Shown: positions 11,013-23,179, counted from the first letter of the stretch. The stretch is 64,000 bases of DNA from Sycobia sp. Sy_11 (GCA_018907035.1 JACCIC010000027.1:2343501-2407500), one strand, 5' to 3'. Notes: generated by a model not told the origin, from the sequence alone. Program-made: numbers and translations.

Positions 11013-14000
11013 ATATATATGACAGTGATTAAAAAAAATTATAATTATATATATTTAGTTTATATATAATTTAATATACAATTATAGGTTAGAATCGTGT
11101 TTTTTCACCTATTGTTACATCTGCTTACATACACGTCTATTGTACTTATAATTGTTGATTTATAGGTTTGAAAAAAAAAATCTATCTATACTTAGATTTA
11201 TGTTCACTTTTAACCATCAGTCTTTTGTTTTTTTTTTATAATAGCTTATTATATTAAAGATAAAAAAAATTTAAATTGTTAGCTTATTCCGTTGAAATGC
11301 TGTATCGTTAGTCATTATTCCTTTCTTTTTTTTCAAACTTACTTTATTTTATTTATCTCTGTATTTCTGTTTCTGGACTAAATCCTAAAATAATCGTTGT
11401 ATCAGGTAAGTATTTGTTTTGTCTATCTCTTTTTTTTATTATTATTATTTTATTTTATAATATTTATTAATTAATGATGTTCCCATATTTATTATGCAAG
11501 TACTATTTTAGTGAGGAATTGTAAAGGTCATTAATTCTTCTTACTGCTGAAAAAGAAAACGATTATTTTTTTTTTGTGAACTGAAGCGATAGAAAGACAA
11601 AAAAAATTCTAGAAAAATTTTCAAATAAAAACGTTGAATTTGAAATAATTTAATTCAGCATCCTTTTTAGCGTTTCTACAAAATTAGAGAAATTTTCAAA
11701 AAAAAATTTTTTTTTATTATTTATGCAAAAAAAATTATTTATTTATTATTTGTTAATTTTTTGTTATTAAATAAATGAATTTTATATCCTCGTTGGCCTT
11801 TTGACTGGTTATTTTAAATGTGAACTCTATTGTCGACTTCTTTTTCCAAGTGGCATGTTATTTATTTAGTTATTTATTTATAAATTTATTATTATTAATT
11901 ATTTAGGTTGTTTGTATTTTCTCTAGTTCATAATGCTTTTTACGTTACCTGATTTTGCTTATGCTTCAACAGTTTCCTTGCCTTTCTACTTGGTGCTGAT
12001 TATTTATTACTAATTATTAAATTATTTATTATTTATTATCTGTTAACTATTTATTTAATTGTTGTAGCTTAGCTACTACGCTGAACAATATGTAGTGTTC
12101 CTCGTTAGTAGAAAGAAAGAACTTGAGGTTTGATTGCTTTTTCCTTTTTCATATATTGCCTAAAAACTTGGTTTATTAATAGCAAATTTATTTATATTGT
12201 TTTTATTGTTAAATAGTTGTTATCCTAATTTTAAATTGTCTATATTTCTCTTCTATGGCCTCATACTGTTTTTTCAATCCTGTGTAAACGTATCTTATTT
12301 TCATTCACCTCTATGTATATACAGACTTACCACATGAATCCCATATTTTCCAATATTGTTTATTTATTTCATTATTGGTTTATTGGCAGAGAGAAATTTT
12401 ATAAATAGCTTACCGTCTATTTTTATTGTAGTCGTTTAAGTTGAGTACCAAAAAGAAATTCAACATCCAGGTTGTGATGGTCACAGATTTGTTTATCTAC
12501 TTATTTATTTGTTTATTATCCTTATTTGTTATGAATTGTATTAATATTATAATTGTCTCATGTTCTCGCTAACTTTTGATTACCACATTTATTTTAAAAA
12601 CTTACCTCATAGTAGAAACGCACTTTTACATATATATTCTTTTTATGACAGTTATACCAACCCCATACTGTGCAAGTGATAATTGTTTATATATCACTTA
12701 TTTAACTTACAGTTCTTCTGCTTAGTGTTAAAGTACTTTGCAGTGAAAGTGTAATATTTACAATTAGTTCTGTCTGGCTGTACGTTATATGAGACAGAGA
12801 CAGCGTGTGGTACAAAAATACTCTCAAAGTATTTTTGCAAAAATTTATAATTATTTATAAATATTTTCAACTTGAATATCCACCATTTCTGTGGTCGACA
12901 CGAGTCTAATACACTTTGCTGGGCCAGAAAATTTCTTTTTCTTCCCACACTTTTGATATTTTTAAATTCTCACCTATATGTGCTACACTTGACATATAGG
13001 TTATACGTGCACTAAATGTTTGGTATAGCAGACAAGTATTAACTTTTTGTACATGTTAACATCACTAGCACTGTCACTGATTTTTATCAAACATTATCAA
13101 ATGCTGGAACCTTCGCTGATTATTTTTAACTTGCACAGGGGCAAATCACACAACATACACACAGATAAACACCTATATTACGTCTATTAAATGTAGAAAA
13201 CAATTAAATACACATCTAACCATTTAAATGTGGCATATCGATGATCCTGGCTCGTTGAGGACCTGTTTTCACTATCAGAATTTTCCAGTCAAAATTGGGT
13301 TTCCAAAATTTGACTTTTTTCTGAGATTTCTCAGTCTGCCAAAATCTGTATATACTGGCATACATACAGCATAGCAGCTGTCAGCTGGTACTGCTCAATC
13401 ATATAGGCTTGTAATGCCAGTATGATTTTCTTCGCCTGATTATGCAGATTTCTCAGCGACATTTGCCACTAGCTTCTTCAAGCTAGTGAGGTGGACGACA
13501 GGAAGAAGGATAGTCGTACACCGTTCAGGGTTTTGTTTTTTAAATTACTTATAAAAACATGTACATATGAAATATTCAAAGAAAATCATGGTGTGTATAT
13601 GAAATATGTATTGCAGAAAAAATATATATATATGATAAATATTATATAGATTATATCGAAAAATGAAAGGAATATTTATCTCAATAATAAATTTATAAAT
13701 ATGACAGCATGCAGATACAATATAAGTAAACAACATTTGAACATAGTATGATGTAAATAGCTTGGAATTATATTCTTCGAACAAATATTAACATATGACG
13801 ATACTTATTTTACGGGGACACAGCTGACTCGAAATTACTTAATATTTACATTTAAATATCAACGAGGAGAAAGTGAATGTTTAACACGAGGGGTGAGGGG
13901 GGATATTCATATAGGCTGTAAGACGCTTATGTCGTTCTTACCGGCCGCGTCTGCTACGTGCAACGGCGCTACTGCGCATATTCGTGCACCGCTCTCTAAC

Positions 14001-14350
14001 ATGACCGTATGGGTCTGCCACGTGGCGCATTGCACGGTGCGTTCTCACTTTTTCTGTTCGTTTTGATTTTCCAACCGCAACTCTGCTTACGCGCTTTCTT
14101 CTCGGGGTTTTTATTATTTTGTCCGTCGGACTTCACGTGTCGGGTGCCATTTTATAACCCGTCTTTTGCGGGTTACTTACCTCTGATATCTCTGGTGGCG
14201 TCGACGTCGCTGGCGCTAGAAAATGGGGAACGGGGAACACGAATAACTAAGTCGATCTATTTCAGGTCATAGAACAACGCATTTATTACAAATTACAATT
14301 ACAACGCTCCATAGCCTAAACGCGACATATCGCTTATGATTTCGCGCACT
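11013..14350. other. 3.3-kb AT-rich region without recognised genes
   Basis: Upstream of the minus-strand gag there are numerous T and A homopolymer runs and TTATTTATT-type motifs, from about 11030 to 12700. The part from 13240 to 13530 has more balanced base composition, as does 13900-14330. Candidate frames are short and show no family similarity that I recognise. A 5' LTR and leader of the Gypsy element would be expected somewhere here, but I could not identify its ends. Confidence 0.6.
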
Positions 14351-14359
14351 CGCGAATTA

Positions 14360-14428
14360 CACATACGATTTTCCGCGCGACGGCGACGAACACCAGGGAG
14401 CAGGTTCCGCAGACATGGATGGATGCGG
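14360..14428 (+). repeat. 69-bp dispersed repeat, right copy
   Basis: Same orientation copy of 4473-4541, with four substitutions. It ends about 20-30 bases before recognisable Penelope-like sequence begins. Confidence 0.85.
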
Positions 14429-14444
14429 CAGGACGTGAGAATTT

Positions 14445-14923
14445 TCGGAATTCTAATATTCAAATTTTCTTTAAAAATAGTAATAATTTAAGAGAGTTGT
14501 TTAATAATTGCAAAGATAATGATTGTTTATGTTTGAAATCTGGAGTTATTTAAAAGATTATTTGTATGGATTGTGATGGGTGCTACATTGGACAAACATG
14601 CATTTATTTAATAAGGAGAATTTATGAACATGAATATAATTTACATAGTTCACATACTTAAAATTCGCATGTTTAAAATTTTTACATTCTTTTGATTTTG
14701 TGAATGTGGGTATTTTGGAACAATATATTAATAATAAGTACAAAAGTGAGCATTCTGAAAGTATTCACATTTCCAGCAATCGGAATAATGTGAATATAAT
14801 AACAGAGTGAAGTAAATTAAAGAACATTTATCATTCTTTATTAAATTGATTGATTTTGAACATTTTGTGTAGAAGGGGGATTGTATATTTACATTACTAA
14901 AATTTTTTTAGTTTAGTGGGGAT

Positions 14924-14970
<47 letters not shown>

Positions 14971-15330
14971 TTAGAATATAAATATAAGTTTTATTTTAGT
15001 CCCTTATGAGCAGCCGTAGCCAGTTCTAAACATTGGACAACCTCATCTGATCTTCAATTGGATAAATATGCTGGGGACAGTCAGATTGCACTTTACTAAT
15101 AAATAATTTTGTTCATCCAATATATTTTTATTTCAGATTAGTCTACGGGGTGATTTTAAACAAGAGCAGTCTGACTATCATTATAATTTTCAAATAATTA
15201 TATATTTATATGTATGAGTATTGATATAAATATATATGTATTAAGTTCAATATTATATTTATATATTAATTTTAATTTATTTAATTGGACTGTAAGACCA
15301 ATAGAAATGTGTATTAATTTATTAATTTAA
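14445..15330 (+). mobile_element. Penelope-like element, 3' remnant with GIY-YIG endonuclease and tail
   Basis: Plus-strand reading from about 14485 gives NNCKDNDCLCLKSGVI, then CYIGQT and RIYEHEYN. These are the GIY-YIG endonuclease landmarks that end a Penelope-like reverse transcriptase protein and nick target DNA. A TAA replaces the Tyr codon of the GIY segment and later frames break. The 3' tail continues through a (TA)n tract (about 14929-14967) into a hammerhead-like block (14998-15038) and a segment shared with other tails in this window (AGTCTGACTATCATTATAA; then GGACTGTAAGACCAATAGAA at about 15286). The RT domain is absent, as in typical 5'-truncated copies. Closely related copies are at 32640, 41160 and 53550. 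Confidence 0.8.
14998..15038 (+). ncRNA. degenerate hammerhead-ribozyme-like motif in PLE tail
   Basis: The block reads AGTCCCTTATGAGCAGCCG then a variable loop and CTAAACATTGGAC. Compared with related copies, CTTATGA stands for the CUGANGA core and CTAAAC for CGAAAC, and the flanking GTCC and GGAC can pair. Penelope-like elements are known to carry hammerhead motifs in their terminal repeats. Core substitutions suggest this copy is inactive. Confidence 0.5.
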
Positions 15331-15380
15331 GATAATAAGTATATTTTATGAATAACGAAAGTCTCTCTTGCGCTTTATTC

Positions 15381-15431
<51 letters not shown>

Positions 15432-15439
15432 GTTATGTA

Positions 15440-16017
15440 TGTTAGGCTAGGACACGTGCAGAAGAAATGCCTCGGAGTTTCCTCCTCCTTCCCACATCAT
15501 CTGCAGAGGTTACTGTGTCCTCTGATCTTGTGTGTATAACACCGTAAGTTGCTGTATCCTGTTGTAAGTTGCAGGATTAGCTTTGCTTCACGTTTATTTA
15601 GTTTGATCAACCTTTGAGCCCATCCGCAGATCTTACTGCCAAGAAGGTCTTTGGACCATCTGTATCTACGTGAGTTTTCCCACGTTGTTAGTTTTACTTT
15701 CTCAAGGCTTCTCTTTATCGCAGTGCATCCCTCTTGGTAAGGTACAGCGGTATCCCTTCCCCGATGGCACTCCGATGAGCATCCTTGTTTTGCATAATGT
15801 CTGCTTTCATGTTCCCCTTACGGGCCGATTGTCTCGGTATCCATGAAACACAGACCTTATTTTCCCTGGCCAGATTGTCTAGAGCAATTTTAGGCTCTTT
15901 GATCAGTAGTAACTTAGTGTAGGATTGATCGAGAGCCTTCAGCGTTGCTATGCTGTTTGTGCATATATTTATGCATCTGCCCTTAGTTCCTAAGTTAACT
16001 ATTTCTGTCTGAAACAC
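15440..16017 (-). pseudogene. non-LTR retrotransposon 3' end: RNase H domain and zinc finger
   Basis: The minus strand from 16017 encodes CTNSIATLKALDQSY, then VSWIPRQSARKGNMKAD. The first matches the Asp-Ser segment of an RNase H with Asn in place of Asp; the second matches the WIPGHSGxxGNExAD block. About 80 residues on comes a Cys-rich finger (LCR, stop, CGKEEETPRHFFCTCP near 15500-15450), as found at the end of Jockey/LOA/R1-type elements. One stop lies between the finger's first two Cys. The reverse transcriptase is missing and the copy is 5'-truncated. Confidence 0.75.
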
Positions 16018-16175
16018 TTTGTTATATTTATTCAGTCTAAAGGTTGAATTTAAGCTGCGTTCAGGTCCATATATATCGAATCCAATACCAACATCTGTTC
16101 TGGATCCTATTGGCGCTTACTTGCCTCAAAAAAAAAACATTTTTTCAAAACGGCGGGAACTTATTTGTATACCTA

Positions 16176-16215
<40 letters not shown>

Positions 16216-16216
16216 C

Positions 16217-16475
16217 CTATCATCATATCATATCATACTAATTTGTAAAGACAAAACATGTCACATCACATCACATTGTTCTGAAATTACTAATAATAAC
16301 ATATCATACCATACCATGCCATACCATACCATGTCATACCATACCATACCATACCATACCATATCATACCATACCATACCATACCATATCATATCATATC
16401 ATATCATATCATATCATATCATATCATATCATATCATATCATATCATACCATATCATATCATATCATATCATACT
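16217..16475 (+). repeat. (ATATC/ATACC)n pentanucleotide satellite
   Basis: About 35 pentamers, mostly CATAT or CATAC, form arrays at 16217-16240 and 16303-16472. The C-for-T variants are clustered (ACCAT runs first, ATCAT runs later), which suggests expansion in blocks. The same array in the same place occurs at 33518-33735, 54345-54410 and inverted at 36361-36443, so it is part of the Helitron-like element rather than random expansion. Confidence 0.92.
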
Positions 16476-17089
16476 AATTTATAAAGACAAAGCGTGTTTT
16501 TGTTTGTACACGATAACCAAAAGAACTACTGAACCGGTTATTCTGAAAGTTGATATATAGATTCTATATTATCTTGGAAAGGACATAGGCTATATTCTTT
16601 CTTGAAAATCATTTTACTTTCATCAATAAATTAAGTTAACAGTTTGAGCAGTCAGTTTCACCAGCGGCTACTAGGTGACGTCTTGAATTACGAACATCAA
16701 CTGAAAGTAATCCGCTTAAAGTATTAATACCAGGCCAGCTCAGACAAATGATCATATCCAACTTTGGCATACGTATCCTCTACAAGGTGTGAAGTAGTCG
16801 GTACTATCCTTTTTGTTCTTCAGGTTCATCTGACACTAGTCTCACATCTTATGGATATTTTTGTAAATTTTATTTTCTCTGTTTATGTCTTTCTCTCTCC
16901 TTCTCCGTCTTCTCTTATAAAATAGTATTGTATGCCAAATCATACTGAACATAATTTGTGATGAAAAATTATTTTCTGGTTCTTATACCTTACATTAACT
17001 TGAGAATTGACAAAAGAGTATGTTTGTTTTTTATATTGAACAAAAGAAATGATGGCAAAATAGGGTTCTTTACTATCACGTCGAAGTTA

Positions 17090-17098
17090 CGTATATAT

Positions 17099-17153
<55 letters not shown>
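17090..17153. repeat. (TA)n microsatellite
   Basis: Alternating TA for about 60 bases, inside the Helitron-like body just before the nested insertion. Confidence 0.95.
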
Positions 17154-17156
<3 letters not shown>

Positions 17157-17200
17157 CAACATCAGCATAAATAAAAAGGCAATATCTAGCGTCTGCTTGA

Positions 17201-18767
17201 GGCCGTATTCTACTTTAGACCCTCGAAAAAAACGCTATTTTTATGAAATTTTTCTGAGAATACTATTGAAGATATAGATATAAGATTAGAAATGTTTAAT
17301 AAATACACTCTTGAAATACATAAAAAAAATTTTTTTATTTATTTTTTACATTTTTTATACATGTAAAGTATGGTCAAAGCAAACACCTCAAAAAGTAACT
17401 CCAGAAACCTATCTAACTAGAATATTTTATGTACGTGCAAAATCAACAAAATGGCGGCTAAAATACGAAAGAAAAAAAATTAATTTTTTCCGTCTTTTTT
17501 GCAACAAAAATATAGTTAGAATTAAAATTTTAAGTTGATTGTAGTTAGTACGGTTGATACAAATATATAGAATATATATTCAAAATTTCATAGGGATCCG
17601 TTCAATAGTTTTTTAGTTTTCACGACCATGGTACTTGAAAACACTGTTTTGAGAAAAACGCGTTTAAAGTTTTTGTAAGTGAAAAATCGTAGAAAAAATT
17701 ATCTTACCCAATCAGCGATGCCTGGGCCATACACTATACCTTCAACTTGTTCCAGGCGAGTATTTTCATCTAATTTAGCCTGCTTTTTTCAGTTCTGCTC
17801 TCCTTAGAAGCCTCAGTCGAGCGGCGGTTCTCTCGAACGATGCACTGTTGATCGCGCATTTTGGCGAACTGCATGGCGGTTTGGCCGATTTTCAGGCCCA
17901 TAATTTCCATTATATTCAAAAGTGGGCTGAATCCTTCATGAAAAATGCAGGCAGCAGTGATACATGCAATTTTAACTATTTTTTTCCATTATAGACATGC
18001 TTCGATGCCATAACCCAAACTGTTGAGTGGAAACACTCATTGTTATTTTGAGTGTTTCTGTCCAAACATCTCTCCAACAATTCCGTTTTTGTTAGATCTT
18101 CGTAGATCGGTTTCAACACCTCTTTTACGTCACTAGCAAAAGCAGAACGATGTTTATAATTTTTTAAAGCGTTGTTTGCTTCGGCCTTCTTATACTTGCA
18201 CCAGCTGTCTGCACAGTACGTATGCTATGATTTGGAGTCTGTTGAGATTTTGTTGAAATAACCGGCCCAGATCTCGTTTCGCATGCCTTCTACTGAATTT
18301 GAATTCCTTTCAATTGCGAGACTGTAGTTGTTAGATAACTCCTTCATTAATTTGATACTTAGATCAGCAGTCTTCACTTTTGTAATCACGACTTTTGGTT
18401 TCTTCACAACTTTCTTCGAAATACAGAAGAAAAATTATAAAGGGAAGGTAATATTGAGAAGCAAAGGTATATATTTTGATGAGAATATATATAGGTGTAT
18501 TGATTTACAATAGGGGAACAGCTGCTGCAGCGAACAAGGCCAGGTAGACGGCTTATCCGACGCGCGCGCTGGGCGGGTCGGAATAGCGCACTCAGGTAAG
18601 TACGTTTGAAAGGTGAAAAAGTATAGTTATTTATCTTTAACTAACTACACAAGTACGAGACTACCTGAATCTTCCTAAAATTTTGAGATAAGATTCTTGA
18701 ATATATTTACTTTCGATAAATGTAAAAAAAAACATTTTTTTTCAAAGTTGTAAAGTAAAATACTGCC
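17201..18767 (-). mobile_element. Kolobok-like DNA transposon nested in Helitron copy A
   Basis: The 1567-bp insert has terminal inverted repeats of roughly 33 bases (left GGCCGTATTCTACTTTAGAC; the right end complemented reads GGCAGTATTTTACTTTACAA). It is flanked by TTGA (17197-17200) on the left and TTAA (18768-18771) on the right. Helitron copy B at about 34450-34465 is continuous across this point (CTGCTTAAAAAATATG) and serves as the empty site, so TTAA is the target duplication with one later change. TTAA duplication and the encoded protein suggest the Kolobok superfamily; piggyBac also uses TTAA but has different ends. Confidence 0.75.
17690..18430 (-). pseudogene. transposase-like pseudogene of the nested Kolobok-like element
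   Basis: The minus strand from 18407 encodes LMKELSNNYSLAIERNSNSV then EIWAGYFNKISTD, a stop at about 18227, and ADSWCKYKKAEA, ELLERCLDRNTQNNNECFHS. This order (long-helix LxNxYGLAIRRN-type block, DSWC, then CLxxxTQNxNE) is that of a transposase-like family common in arthropod genomes. The C-terminal end, GIVYGPGIAD near 17730, also fits. The N-terminal part is missing and there are at least four stops or frame changes around 18000. Function of the motifs is not established by this sequence. Confidence 0.6.
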
Positions 18768-18914
18768 TTAAAAAATACGCTATTCGCATACCAACATTTT
18801 TCTTGAATTTCAGTTGGCAGTACTACTAAAATATTCATGGTATTTAATTGAAAACATGGAAATATACAATATATATACATTTTAAATACGGTTTTTACTA
18901 AGAAATATTGTATT

Positions 18915-19555
18915 TGCGTGTACCGGCGGTAGAATACGATATCCCGTTGCCTCAGGACGATTTCTATTGTGAATTTTGTGTTCGGGTAATAGAACGCGAT
19001 GTCCAGATGCCTCTGAACAATTTCTACGAAGAATATTGTATTTAGTTGGTAGAAAACGACATCTAGATATGAGAAAATCGACTTCTATGGGAAGATTCGT
19101 GTTGGGATGGTAGAATACGATTTCTACGTGTTTTGGAATGACTTCAACGAGAAATTTCGTGTTCGGACGGTAAAAGATGATATCCAGGACAGACGGGATG
19201 ACTTCTATGGGAAGATTCATGTTGGGACGTTACAATACGATGTCCAAATGTTTTGGAACGATTTCTACGGGGAGTATCGTGTATAGTTGGTGGGAAGCAA
19301 TGTCCAGACATGTCGGGACAAATTTTATCGAGAGAATCGTATTCTATCATTCGAACACGCACACTTCCAGTTAATATCGTCCCGGGATACCTGAACATCG
19401 TATTCTACCTTCCCAACACAAAACTCTCTATACCAGTCGTCCCGAAACATATCCTATAGTCCAAATATGATACTCTCCCAAAACGTTATCTCGAGACATT
19501 TGGATATCTTTTTCTACCGATCGAACTCGGCAGTACAATTTTTCCATAGAAGCCG
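18915..19555. repeat. 60-bp minisatellite of Helitron copy A, arranged as an inverted array
   Basis: About ten diverged units of roughly 60 bp run in plus orientation to about 19345 (recurring TTCTACGGGGAGTATCG, GGTAGAATACGATTTC and GGAACGACTTCTA variants). They are followed by about three units in the opposite orientation (ATACCTGAACATCGTATTCT near 19388). The single strand could fold into a long hairpin. Because the unit is a multiple of three, one minus frame stays open and gives a repeated peptide (FYxPNTxLPIEV). I regard that frame as a by-product. Confidence 0.85.
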
Positions 19556-19561
19556 TATCTA

Positions 19562-19563
<2 letters not shown>

Positions 19564-19627
<64 letters not shown>
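19564..19627. repeat. (TA)n microsatellite
   Basis: About 64 bases of TA between the minisatellite and the conserved 3' end of Helitron copy A. Confidence 0.95.
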
Positions 19628-19630
<3 letters not shown>

Positions 19631-19859
19631 ATAAAATGGTCGGCAAAATATCAACTATACTTAGTACGGTTGTACATTCTGTATATACATACTGTATGTA
19701 TAAAAGTGACGTTAGGTAAATGACGGTCAATTATCTATAGTAATATAGATTTTTATATATAGAGTATTTTTTACTTAAATATTATTCAATTGTTTAAGAA
19801 TTAAGAAATCGATTAAATTATTATCTCGAGCGAAGCTGAGACGGAGGATGCTAGTGTAT

Positions 19860-20865
19860 ATATATATATATATCATATTATATCATATTATATCATATCA
19901 CACTAATTTATAAGTAGGGCGCGCAGGCACAAGTAGTGCTAACACGGCAGGCCCGAGTTGCGCACAGCAATCTATTCCCACCTAGCATAATCGCGCTGCG
20001 AAGAAAATCAAACACAAAACGAGACGTGGAAGACACGAAAATAAACAAAAACAGTATCGCTTCTTATGATATCTACTTACATATACTCAGGTTAGCTGTT
20101 TCTCGTAGAAGCTATAGGTAGCTTTAACAGTAATGGGGAATAGTTCCTATATTTTATAATATGCCTTAATATTAATTGTTAAATCTTGTGATAGTGTTCG
20201 TGTGCCAGTGCTCCCTGACCCCAGTAGCAAGAAAGGATTGCATGTACTTAAGAGCATATAAAGGTACACTGATAAGCTATAGATTACCAGTGATACCTGA
20301 AGTGAAAAGTAAAAACATCCAATTTATGGGAAGTAATGGGTAGTTCCTGGCCCAAAAAATTTTTTTAGATTTGTGAAAGTCTCCACTATTGTGAAATGAA
20401 ATTGAGAATTATTGGAAAATAATCCACAATTTCTTAATTAATAAATTATGTGAATATTGGACCGGTTTTACACATATAATAATAGTTAGAACAAAAAAAA
20501 ATTATGAATAAAATAATAAAAATAATTTTTCAAGAAATTAATGTTAAAAATTCAAACTTTGAAAGAAACAGGAACGTTTTTCCCCATATACATCAAGACT
20601 ATATTATATTATTTATATTACATTATATTATATCATAATATATTATATCAGCTGCTATAAAAAGGAGTAAAGGTACTACACAAACAACACATAAACAATA
20701 TGATTAACAGTCATTAGATCAACAATAAATGTATAAATAACGAACAATTTAAATAAAAATTAACAACAAACTATACAACTACAAGGTCCTAAAAATAGCC
20801 ATAGTACTAATTGTATGATATATGCAACTACCGAACGGCCAAATCTGCTCCAACGACGGAAAAGT
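19860..20865. other. 1-kb stretch without recognised gene
   Basis: Begins with a short TA run and a few TATCA pentamers (to about 19905), then a GC-richer patch at 19915-20010. The rest is AT-rich single-copy-looking DNA. No domain or repeat boundary was recognised. Confidence 0.5.
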
Positions 20866-20879
20866 AGACCTACTTTTAA

Positions 20880-21290
20880 AAATAAATGGGCAATAAAAGA
20901 GATGGCGCTGGGAAAATCCCAAAAAGACGTCTTTAACTAGCTGCGCATATTACAAACGCAACCTCCCATGTTAGCCGTTACACCGGAAAATGTAAATGAA
21001 GTGTTAAAAATTATAATTAAATATCGCAACGTGAAGGTTCGTGAGATTGCAGAAATGACACAGATATCATCTAGAGACGTATTTACAATCTTTCGTGAAA
21101 AATTGAGCATGAAAAAGGTTTCTTCCAAGTGGATACCACGATTGCTTTCAGTGGAAAAAAAACAGCCATGAGTAGACGATTCAGAGAACTGTTTATCGCT
21201 ATTTACTCGCAATAAAAAGGATTTCCTGCATCGATAAGTGATCATGGATGAAACATGCATACATCATTTCACTCCCTAGGTGAATCAGCT
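20880..21290 (+). pseudogene. mariner transposase fragment (irritans-like)
   Basis: The plus strand reads ENVNEVLKIIIKYRNVKVRE, then KLSMKKVSSKWIPRLL, and in other frames NCLSLFTRNKKDFLHR and MDETCIHHFTP. This is the region from the second helix-turn-helix to the first catalytic Asp (MDET) of irritans-type mariners. The copy stops abruptly near 21290 where unrelated sequence begins, so the second and third catalytic Asp residues are lost. A stop at 21168-21170 and another before MDET break the frame. Confidence 0.85.
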
Positions 21291-21965
21291 ATCATCTGAG
21301 TGCGTTCGCGCGCGTGATAAAAAATACGCAAAGTGCGAGCCGCGAGAGTGCGTGACGATATCCCTGCAGATATAAGTGCAACATGGTCTTTCTTACGGTC
21401 GCCCGAACCAGCGCACGTAAATCGAGAGGAAGGAAGTCCGAGAAAGATAGAGAAGAAAAGAAAAAGAACAAGAAGGAAGGAAGTCTAAGAAAAATAGAGA
21501 AGAAAAGAGAAAGAAGGAAAGAAGACTGAGATAGAGGGACAGAAAGGAGCGTAAGGAAGCCCGAACGAGAGGAAGCCACAATGTAGTCTTCACCACGGCA
21601 TGTAGCGTTTCAATTGCTTTCTAAGTGCAAGCGCGCCTCCCCGCATATGCGCTCGCCATTGCTGTACGGCCACCGCATTACGCGAGTATAACGTAATTAA
21701 CAAATCTTTAATTGTTATTTTATATCAGAAATTGGCGTTGTACTTATTGGTTATTTTGCTCTCATTATTCCCGTTTATACTACCGACGACGTCAAATCAG
21801 AGATCACAGTAACAAGTAAGTAAGTAACACTCTTTTTTTGGAAAAGTCTGATAATACTCTTTCTGTATGTCCAATGACCATTCAACAAGATTAATCCTAA
21901 ATCATCTACACATATTCTCATACTTCCAAACAACCATCTACTCTTGTGCTCGGTAAAACATTAAT
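21291..21965. other. unrecognised stretch with purine-rich tract
   Basis: GC-richer at the start (GTGCGTTCGCGCGCGTGA), then a strongly purine-rich block at about 21415-21590 (GAAGG/GAAAG/AGAGA runs on the plus strand). Frames in it are low-complexity and not counted as genes. Confidence 0.6.
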
Positions 21966-21969
21966 AACG

Positions 21970-22345
21970 TAATTTATGATCGACCACCAGCTGTCCGTGT
22001 TCATTGTCATAAGTCTAGTCACGTTTTCTGGAGTGTTGAGCCGTATATCTGGCCAAAAACATAGATTTGTGTCTAGGGTAACCCCCATATATTTAATCTC
22101 GTTGTGGTTTCATGTCTATTTGTGCCTAAATGTTATCCAAACCATCGTATCTAATTTGTCTGCGAATTAACAGCAACAACTCGGTCTTTTGCAGTGTCAG
22201 CTGTAGTCCGCGCTTCGGTCAACTATCCGGATACGCATCTCATGAGTTGATTCAGCTCCAGCTAAATCAGTTGATAGTCTCGTGCGACTATCAGGGCTGG
22301 CGCATTATTTGTCATATGTCTAGTCCAAATAAGCTTTCGTACTGA
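21970..22345 (-). pseudogene. non-LTR retrotransposon reverse transcriptase fragment
   Basis: The minus strand contains KLTLQKTELLLLIRRQIRYD and EIKYMGVTLDTNLCFWPDI in neighbouring frames. These match the region after the YxDD motif of R1/Jockey-type reverse transcriptases (GLxLxxxKTExxxx, then IKYLGVxLD). Several stops and frame shifts are present and no other part of the element is adjacent. Confidence 0.72.
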
Positions 22346-23175
22346 ACGTTCCCGCAGTCGGAACCCAAAATCGACCTCCTGCGACCCCACCCGTTATACA
22401 ATACTTGTTTGTTCAATATTTACAAATCTATCTGAAATATTTTACAAATTATTTTAAAATGTTCTTATTTTCTAATATTTACAATTAACATTAAACAAAC
22501 GCATACATCTGAACAAATGCATACTCTGGTTTAATTTAATCCTTGTGAAAATTCGATAATAAATCAGCAGCGATTAGATCCGTTATTAATTCAGTAAATA
22601 AATATAGAACAAGGAATATCATGATAGGCCTCAGTTTCATTGCCAATGATTGACTTTGAAAACTCAGCGGTGAACGTATGAAAAACGAAAGTGATTTCAA
22701 AACTATTGCTTCGCATTACTTCTAGATGATGATCGTAATTGAGTACGAAAGACTGAATGACTGTACTCTATCTACGCTGCTGTTTGTTTTGTTGTTCTCC
22801 TTCCTCTATAGGATCCGTCTCTCGTCCATTGAACCGCTCCCTATTGAATATTCTCAACCGTCATAATCGTTATTTACGCACTTTGTCTCGCTTCCAGTTC
22901 ACCGTTCATCCCGACTTATTCAATTGAAGATTGTAAAGTAGAGCAGATTATCCTGTCTCTCATTCAGGTTATGACTTCTTTAGTTTATGATTACACTATG
23001 TGAACATTGTCTTTATCTTTTAATCCTATTGTAACTTTTTCAGTTGATCGTTGTAGTCTTTATTTGTTTACCGTGGCGACTCTGATCCTTCTAGCGACTC
23101 GTTGATTCCATACATGTTCGTATACTCTAGTAACTTCTAGAAAGAATATCTATAGAGACTATCATCAAAAGGCTC
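22346..23175. other. 830-bp stretch without recognised gene
   Basis: Moderately AT-rich, no long frames, no clear repeats. Nothing supportable. Confidence 0.5.
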
Positions 23176-23179
23176 AAAA

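Larger units (their letters stand above)
16205..19856 (+). mobile_element. Helitron-like non-autonomous element, copy A (contains nested transposon)
   Basis: The copy begins with a (TA)n/(TG)n and (ATATC)n satellite head (to about 16475), followed by a conserved 700-bp body with AAAGACAAAGCGTGTTTTTG and GGACATAGGCTATATTC, then a 60-bp minisatellite, a (TA)n tract (19564-19627) and a conserved end. The last bases hold a hairpin (CTCGAGCGAAGCTGAG, 19825-19840) and CTAG at 19851-19854, as expected for a Helitron 3' end (hairpin shortly before CTRR). Copies B and C and two fragments share these parts. There is no Rep/helicase gene, so the element depends on a partner. A 1.57-kb Kolobok-like transposon interrupts it at 17201-18767. 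Confidence 0.78.

Noticed and set aside
14260..14440. Paired LTRs 4.4-5.1 kb and 14.0-14.4 kb
   Set aside because: Only 69 bp are shared; no TG...CA ends, primer site or polypurine tract could be matched.
16303..16472. CRISPR array
   Set aside because: The repeat is a 5-bp satellite without spacers in a eukaryotic element context.
16019..16477. Frames of Ser-Tyr-His-Thr repeats (also at 33488-33736)
   Set aside because: They are translations of the pentamer satellite.
18882..19398. Open minus frames with repeating peptide FYxPNTxLPIEV
   Set aside because: The open frame follows from a 60-bp repeat unit free of stops in one phase; the other copies are frame-broken and no start or conserved end exists.
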